NCBI RefSeq assembly: GCF_000003605.2
Contig: NW_003112493.1
Location: forward strand, 1,355 to 12,220
From: Saccoglossus kowalevskii
Lineage: Eukaryota > Hemichordata > Enteropneusta > Harrimaniidae
Direction: 5' to 3'
DNA: 10,866 bases
In this document: piece after piece, positions 9,901 through 10,866 of the stretch
Layout: each line of letters starts with the position of its first letter
How positions within the stretch are numbered: the stretch's first letter is position 1
Program-made: the position numbers and the translations under genes
Notes under the pieces: model-generated
What the model saw: only the letters and a program-made list of their open reading frames with translations
Databases searched by the model: none
Told to the model about the DNA's origin: nothing

Positions 9901-10069
9901 ACTGAAAAACAGAAAAAAGACAAAGCTCGAGCCGAGGCTACACTAGCTCTTCTCAGAGAACAGGGCTTAATTATTCCAAGTAGAGAAGATGGCGCTGAGC
10001 CAATCAGACGAGCTCCAAAGCCGGGAAGAAGGAGACCAAAAAAACAAGATTCGGTTGAAGTTAAAGATG
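838..10069 (+). CDS. EIF5B: Eukaryotic translation initiation factor 5B (eIF5B), N-terminal part, six internal exons
   Basis: Join 838-954, 4403-4613, 7075-7125, 7646-7777, 9565-9734, 9862-10069 (889 nt, about 296 residues). eIF5B is the cytosolic GTPase (bacterial IF2 homologue) that promotes 60S subunit joining at the end of initiation. The visible part is its lysine- and glutamate-rich, low-complexity N-terminal extension. Identification rests on order and content: an acidic/basic opening, the block VKTAAQKKAEKKERE, a poly-lysine linker, then KAMQDALKRMKEEEERLK, a long charged helix, and KARAEATLALLREQG, all in the order I know from animal eIF5B. Every junction has GT/AG and the phases fit without stops. 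The GTP-binding domain, domains II-IV and the start codon are not in the window. An extra small phase-compatible exon inside the two largest introns cannot be excluded. Neighbouring genes are not visible. Confidence 0.93.
1064..1093. repeat. Three perfect tandem copies of a 10-bp unit
   Basis: ttgactacat occurs three times without change just inside the left end of the hAT element. Short subterminal repeats in hAT elements often bind transposase; whether these do is inference. Confidence 0.8.
1387..1759 (+). pseudogene. Broken N-terminus of a ZNF862-like / hAT zinc-finger protein
   Basis: From ATG 1387 the frame reads MHRFLGIDPPTKKQKSSID, then stops at TGA 1444-1446. Reading through gives IAANKEYDHSKRTRKN. 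A second frame (phase of 1556) then reads RKELFVTGCINLRHDVLTCH and continues EMSIGHKQAKSIFDAKKA to about 1759. A basic FLGIDPP-type start followed by an FVTGC...HE...H zinc-finger half resembles the N-terminus of ZNF862-like proteins, which derive from hAT transposases with a TTF/BED-type finger. The in-frame stop, the frame change, and the absence of the first cysteine pair and of any catalytic domain mean it is dead. It lies inside the hAT ends at 996-1969, which supports the family call. The resemblance is from memory of the family pattern, so treat the name as probable. Confidence 0.55.
1901..1930. repeat. Subterminal hairpin of the hAT element
   Basis: gggcttgtaactttt folds on the following gaaagtttccagccc with 12 of 14 positions paired around a 2-nt loop. 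It lies about 40 bp from the right end of the element. A smaller hairpin (cccgtc 1014-1019 with gacggg 1031-1036) lies near the left end. Confidence 0.6.
2016..2048 (+). repeat. 5' terminal hairpin of repeat copy 1
   Basis: The outer arm gtccccgtt pairs with aacggagac (one mismatch), and the inner arm cagac pairs with gtctg around a gaa loop. The inner pair differs from copy 2 (cggac/gtccg) by changes on both sides that keep pairing. Confidence 0.75.
2016..3031 (+). mobile_element. Dispersed tandem-core repeat, copy 1
   Basis: Non-coding interspersed repeat also present at 8216-9410 in the same orientation. In order it has a 5' hairpin (2016-2048), a (tccg/tctg)n tract near 2063-2090, a conserved block beginning gtcatatttcagaatcc, then modules around atggccgactggcagccat and attcaaatttggtacatag. 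It ends with tcaatgacacactcacgac and a degraded end aatgggaac (3023-3031). The block beginning gtcatattt recurs at 2347, 250 bp after the first, so the core is internally duplicated. The ends gtccccgtt/aacggggac are inverted in copy 2 and decayed here. The structure resembles the tandem-core, microsatellite-bearing MITE-like elements of bivalves. No coding capacity was seen. Confidence 0.7.
3032..3491. other. AT-rich intron with a duplicated repeat tail
   Basis: Mostly unremarkable AT-rich intron. The one structured piece is 3184-3212, a 25/29 match to 3008-3036, the tail of repeat copy 1 (shared start aactttcaaaaatttaa, shared end actgtgt). The dispersed repeat may therefore end near 3230 rather than 3031, or its 3' end was duplicated 176 bp downstream. 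No exon-like open frame. Confidence 0.6.
3492..4028. repeat. 19-bp minisatellite, 28 full units
   Basis: The unit acattatacagcatagttc repeats with a constant 19-bp period from 3492 to 4023, then a partial unit (acatt). The only variant I see is in the second unit, where gcatag becomes gtatag. Near-perfect identity over 532 bp implies very recent expansion or strong homogenisation; assembly collapse or length polymorphism is likely. It sits about 375 bp upstream of the acceptor of the next eIF5B exon. Confidence 0.97.
4029..4402. other. 3' end of the intron before eIF5B exon B
   Basis: Single-copy-looking AT-rich DNA ending in ccattatcacag (AG 4401-4402). The polypyrimidine tract is weak. No other gene or repeat seen. 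Confidence 0.6.
4403..4613 (+). CDS. EIF5B: eIF5B exon B (VKTAAQKKAEKKERE block)
   Basis: 70 codons plus one base, phase 0 in and 1 out. The acceptor is cacag and the donor gtaagt at 4614. It opens KEPVADDDVSDNEDEGPKVK and continues TAAQKKAEKKEREKERKRAE, then a charged, probably helical stretch ending NKTED. The TAAQKKAEKKERE core is the best conserved piece of this half of eIF5B. The last exon bases (tgaagatt) and the donor are repeated in the 46-bp array downstream. Confidence 0.93.
4611..4639 (+). repeat. First, partial unit of the 46-bp array at the true splice donor
   Basis: attgtaagtaattacag followed by tgggggctgaaa is the same sequence found in each unit at 5982-6278. It straddles the exon B donor (GT at 4614-4615). 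The inserted element at 4640 cuts it off from the rest of the array. Confidence 0.85.
4640..4821. repeat. Left terminal inverted repeat
   Basis: Starts caatctgattaaaatctgat and ends near cctatgtaa. Its inner half is T-rich, with an eight-T run where the right copy has nine A's. Weak similarity to the right arm continues inward (aatcacag motif near 4852-4859). Confidence 0.93.
5398..5544 (+). CDS. Short open frame inside the long-TIR element, possible captured terminal exon
   Basis: 48 codons from ATG 5398 to TAA 5542, beginning MNIYSYGFNTVDDVGP and ending VETVETKSSLPE. Composition is more protein-like (D, V, E, P, S, T mixed) than the longer basic frame overlapping it at 5373-5675. A splice acceptor-like atttacag ends at 5411, so it could also be read as a last exon starting at 5412. 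I recognise no family. It may be a host gene fragment carried by the element, or chance. Confidence 0.25.
   Translation: MNIYSYGFNTVDDVGPIVNKTSPVSRAGDWKKTRCSVETVETKSSLPE
5636..5725 (-). promoter_or_regulatory. CRE / GC-box promoter-like segment with a possible first exon (minus strand)
   Basis: On the minus strand, a palindromic CRE (tgacgtca, 5718-5725) and a GC box (gggcgg, 5710-5715) are followed by aaaATGGCGG (ATG at 5683-5681) and a consensus donor gtaagt (5635-5630). The ATG frame stops after 11 codons, so this would be a leader exon, an upstream ORF or a decayed exon. A pyrimidine-rich acceptor (tttttccag on the minus strand) lies near 5484-5492. Promoter activity is inference from motifs only. 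Confidence 0.3.
5799..5981. repeat. Right terminal inverted repeat
   Basis: Reverse complement of 4640-4821 at about 97% identity, ending aatcagattg. The two arms could form a long hairpin in the eIF5B pre-mRNA. Confidence 0.93.
5982..6278 (+). repeat. 46-bp tandem array containing 5' splice-site sequence
   Basis: The anchor ctgaa recurs at exactly 46-bp steps: 5985, 6031, 6077, 6123, 6169, 6215, 6261. Each complete unit holds gaagagt or gaagatt followed by gtaagtaattacag, giving GTAAGT at 6011, 6057, 6103, 6149, 6195 and 6241. Units at 6103 and 6241 match the true exon B donor context exactly (gaagattgtaagt). Base changes are few, so expansion is fairly recent but predates the transposon that separates it from its first unit at 4611-4639. 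Confidence 0.95.
6602..6616. repeat. Poly-C run
   Basis: Fifteen consecutive C's; the length is prone to sequencing error and polymorphism. Confidence 0.9.
6796..6878. repeat. C/A-rich low-complexity tract
   Basis: Degenerate CCCCA/CCACC repeats on the + strand, complement G-rich, with several runs of three to five C's that could support G-quadruplex-like structure on the other strand. Confidence 0.75.
7075..7125 (+). CDS. EIF5B: eIF5B exon C (short linker)
   Basis: 51 nt, phase 1 in and 1 out, so it could be skipped without a frameshift. With the carried base it reads S then KPKPQTEVKKEDSTPD. The acceptor is cgtag and the donor gtatgt at 7126. It lies in the poorly conserved linker, so identification depends on phase and charge rather than similarity. 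Direct joining to exon B keeps the frame open; starting it in phase 0 would give a stop, which supports the phase chosen. Confidence 0.75.
7126..7645. other. Intron with an ACGG/ACAG microsatellite
   Basis: Contains the microsatellite at 7184-7216 and a more GC-rich patch (about 7320-7430) of unknown origin. It ends at gtcag (AG 7644-7645). No second gene seen. Confidence 0.6.
7184..7216. repeat. (GACG)n/(GACA)n microsatellite
   Basis: gacggaaggacggacggac then agacagacagacag. This is the same tetranucleotide pair found within the two dispersed repeats but on the opposite strand and without their flanks, so it may be a remnant of an inverted third copy. Confidence 0.85.
7646..7777 (+). CDS. 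EIF5B: eIF5B exon D (poly-lysine linker)
   Basis: 132 nt, phase 1 in and 1 out, also skippable in frame. After a split alanine codon it reads EVKGEAPEGDADDKADDK, then TKKDKKKKKKKDKAEEEKTK and KKPGK. The acceptor is gtcag and the donor gtaaat at 7778. Animal eIF5B has a comparable lysine-repeat linker just before the KAMQ helix, which matches the position here. Seven consecutive lysines may slow ribosomes and could vary in length. Confidence 0.85.
7778..8215. other. AT-rich intron
   Basis: Low-complexity AT-rich DNA with the direct repeat aaataattgtgtt near 7922-7949. No gene or element recognised before the dispersed repeat that begins at 8216. Confidence 0.6.
8216..8248 (+). repeat. 5' terminal hairpin of repeat copy 2
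   Basis: The arm gtccccgtt pairs with the aatggggac arm (one G-T pair) and cggac pairs with gtccg around gaa, with a 2-nt bulge. The same shape as 2016-2048 is kept by a compensatory change. Confidence 0.78.
8216..9410 (+). mobile_element. Dispersed tandem-core repeat, copy 2
   Basis: Same family and orientation as 2016-3031 but longer (1195 bp). It starts with gtccccgtt (8216-8224) and ends with the exact reverse complement aacggggac (9402-9410), a 9-bp terminal inverted repeat. The block starting gtcatat occurs at 8297 and 8727, a 430-bp internal duplication (250 bp in copy 1). Modules with atggccgactggcagccat recur near 8400, 8540, 8832 and 8971, and degraded near 9120 and 9236. A (tccg/tctg)n tract lies in each half. 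No clear target duplication and no coding frame. Confidence 0.75.
9565..9734 (+). CDS. EIF5B: eIF5B exon E (KAMQ charged helix)
   Basis: 170 nt, phase 1 in and 0 out. The acceptor is tgttacag and the donor gttaat at 9735. A split glycine is followed by QIKAMQDALKRMKEEEERLK, then AEEEARIKAEEEAERLREEK and an EQEKKEREKQKKK end. This is the conserved long single-helix or coiled-coil segment of eIF5B, with strongly alternating E and K/R. The last base before the donor and the +3 T make this a weaker donor than its neighbours, but the following exon is in phase and only 127 bp away. Confidence 0.93.
9862..10069 (+). CDS. EIF5B: eIF5B exon F (KARAEATLALLREQG block)
   Basis: 208 nt, phase 0 in and 1 out. 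The acceptor is tttaacag. It reads DKKARLKAEGKFLTEKQKKD, then KARAEATLALLREQGLIIPS, then a basic proline-arginine stretch (RRAPKPGRRRPKKQ). The ATL-LL--QG pattern after a charged helix is characteristic of eIF5B just before its acidic region and GTPase. The proposed donor is gtgggt at 10070; reading through reaches a stop at 10084-10086, so splicing must occur before that. The next exon lies beyond the window. Confidence 0.93.
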
Positions 10070-10124
10070 GTGGGTCACTTTGTTGATTTTACTAAGGGGA
10101 GAGTAGGAAATCAAACGGGCGGTG

Positions 10125-10228
10125 CACCGCGGTCATTACCGCGGTGGTGGGTGCTCGCCGGTCGACCGCATTTTATGCAAATTTGTGCATAGATTCCATG
10201 ACGCCGGCTGACCGCGGTCTTCCGCGGT
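10125..10228. repeat. Paired CCGCGG hairpins flanking a near-palindrome
   Basis: The first hairpin is caccgcgg (10125-10132) with ccgcggtg (10139-10146), loop tcatta. The second is accgcgg (10211-10217) with ccgcggt (10222-10228), loop tctt. Between them, atgcaaatttgtgcat (10175-10190) is nearly palindromic and includes an octamer-like atgcaaat. It is strongly GC-rich in an AT-rich intron, so probably a small foldback element or a structured insertion. Confidence 0.6.
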
Positions 10229-10814
10229 GGGCTCGCACAGCAATTCACACTTATTGTCAAGACCATTAATGAACACAAAGAACTAGGAAATTAAAAGGAT
10301 CACAAAGTTTTAATGAAAAATTGAACCAATTTGGCTGAGCAAAAAGCTGGGAAACTAGTCTATAATAGTTGACATTATTTTATTTGCCTGAGCCTTGGAA
10401 TAAAATCACAAAACGATCCAGAAAGACATAGAGATCAACATAATGTATAATATGATCGCATTATTTTGTGAATATATATCATGCATGGTCTCAGAAAATG
10501 TTTAGAAAGATTAATGTTTTGCGTAGACCAAATATAATCACGCATAAGTATAACATCAAAGTGTTTTAATACATTAGTGAGAGGTCGCATTTACGTGAAC
10601 ATGAACATGCACTAAGAAGGAAAAGCAAGCCAAAGTCGAAACTGGGTGTATCATGGACTTGGTACAACATGCGCTGCGACAATTGAGTGATCGTCGACAT
10701 CATTTTGGGGCACAATTGAACTTCAAGTACGTTGCGAAACTTGCTACGCGGCGATGCTGACACCAAGTGTGTGTTGACCGAAGTTTGACCCCAAGTCACG
10801 CACTGAACTGGCGC

Positions 10815-10828
10815 GTTACCTTAGCAAC
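10815..10828. promoter_or_regulatory. RFX X-box-like palindrome
   Basis: gttacc-tt-agcaac fits the RFX-factor X-box pattern GTNRCC(0-3)RGNAAC on both halves. X-boxes mark promoters of ciliary and other RFX targets. A chance match to this loose pattern in a window this size is not negligible, so function is unproven. Confidence 0.35.
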
Positions 10829-10866
10829 CCCTTTCTTTCTTGGTCCGCGCTTCGATCTCGTAAATT

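Larger units (their letters stand above)
10070..10866. other. Partial intron after exon F, with a CpG-containing end
   Basis: Contains a GC-rich hairpin pair (10125-10228), then AT-rich DNA, then a more GC- and CpG-rich stretch from about 10560 to the end that holds an X-box-like site. A minus-strand open frame at 10566-10799 (77 codons) has no recognisable features. No further eIF5B exon seen. Confidence 0.55.

Noticed and set aside
10566-10799. 77-codon minus-strand frame near the window end
   Set aside because: No motif or recognisable similarity and no visible promoter or splice partner on that strand; could be chance in a less AT-rich stretch.

Overview
The window is animal nuclear DNA. 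It shows spliced coding segments with GT...AG boundaries, AT-rich introns full of transposable elements and satellites, and no bacterial-type operon or ribosome-binding site. The repeat style points to a lophotrochozoan, most likely a mollusc such as a bivalve: (ACGG/ACAG)n-bearing tandem-core repeats, a ZNF862-like hAT relic and a long-TIR element. That placement is an inference from repeat style, not from a species marker.

The only host gene I can support is eIF5B (translation initiation factor 5B), on the + strand. Six internal exons are visible: 838-954, 4403-4613, 7075-7125, 7646-7777, 9565-9734 and 9862-10069. Their splice phases are all compatible (0/0, 0/1, 1/1, 1/1, 1/0, 0/1). Together they make 889 nt, about 296 residues of the charged, disordered N-terminal region that precedes the GTPase. 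The first exon(s) and the whole catalytic part lie outside the window.

The introns hold most of the interest. Intron 838/4403 (3.4 kb) carries a 974-bp hAT relic with a broken zinc-finger transposase-like N-terminus (996-1969). It also holds one copy of a 1.0-1.2 kb dispersed repeat (2016-3031) and a very uniform 19-bp minisatellite of 28 units (3492-4023). Intron 4613/7075 begins with a 46-bp repeat unit that contains the exon's own 5' splice site. A 1342-bp element with about 182-bp, roughly 97% identical inverted ends (4640-5981) has inserted into that array, leaving six further GTAAGT-containing units (5982-6278) on its far side. Intron 7777/9565 holds the second copy of the dispersed repeat (8216-9410). 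The last intron, cut by the window edge, contains a GC-rich pair of hairpins and an RFX X-box-like palindrome.

I found no CRISPR array, tRNA, rRNA or obvious multi-gene system. The most notable structures are the splice-site-derived minisatellite split by a transposon, and the two dispersed repeats whose 5' hairpins differ by a compensatory base-pair change.
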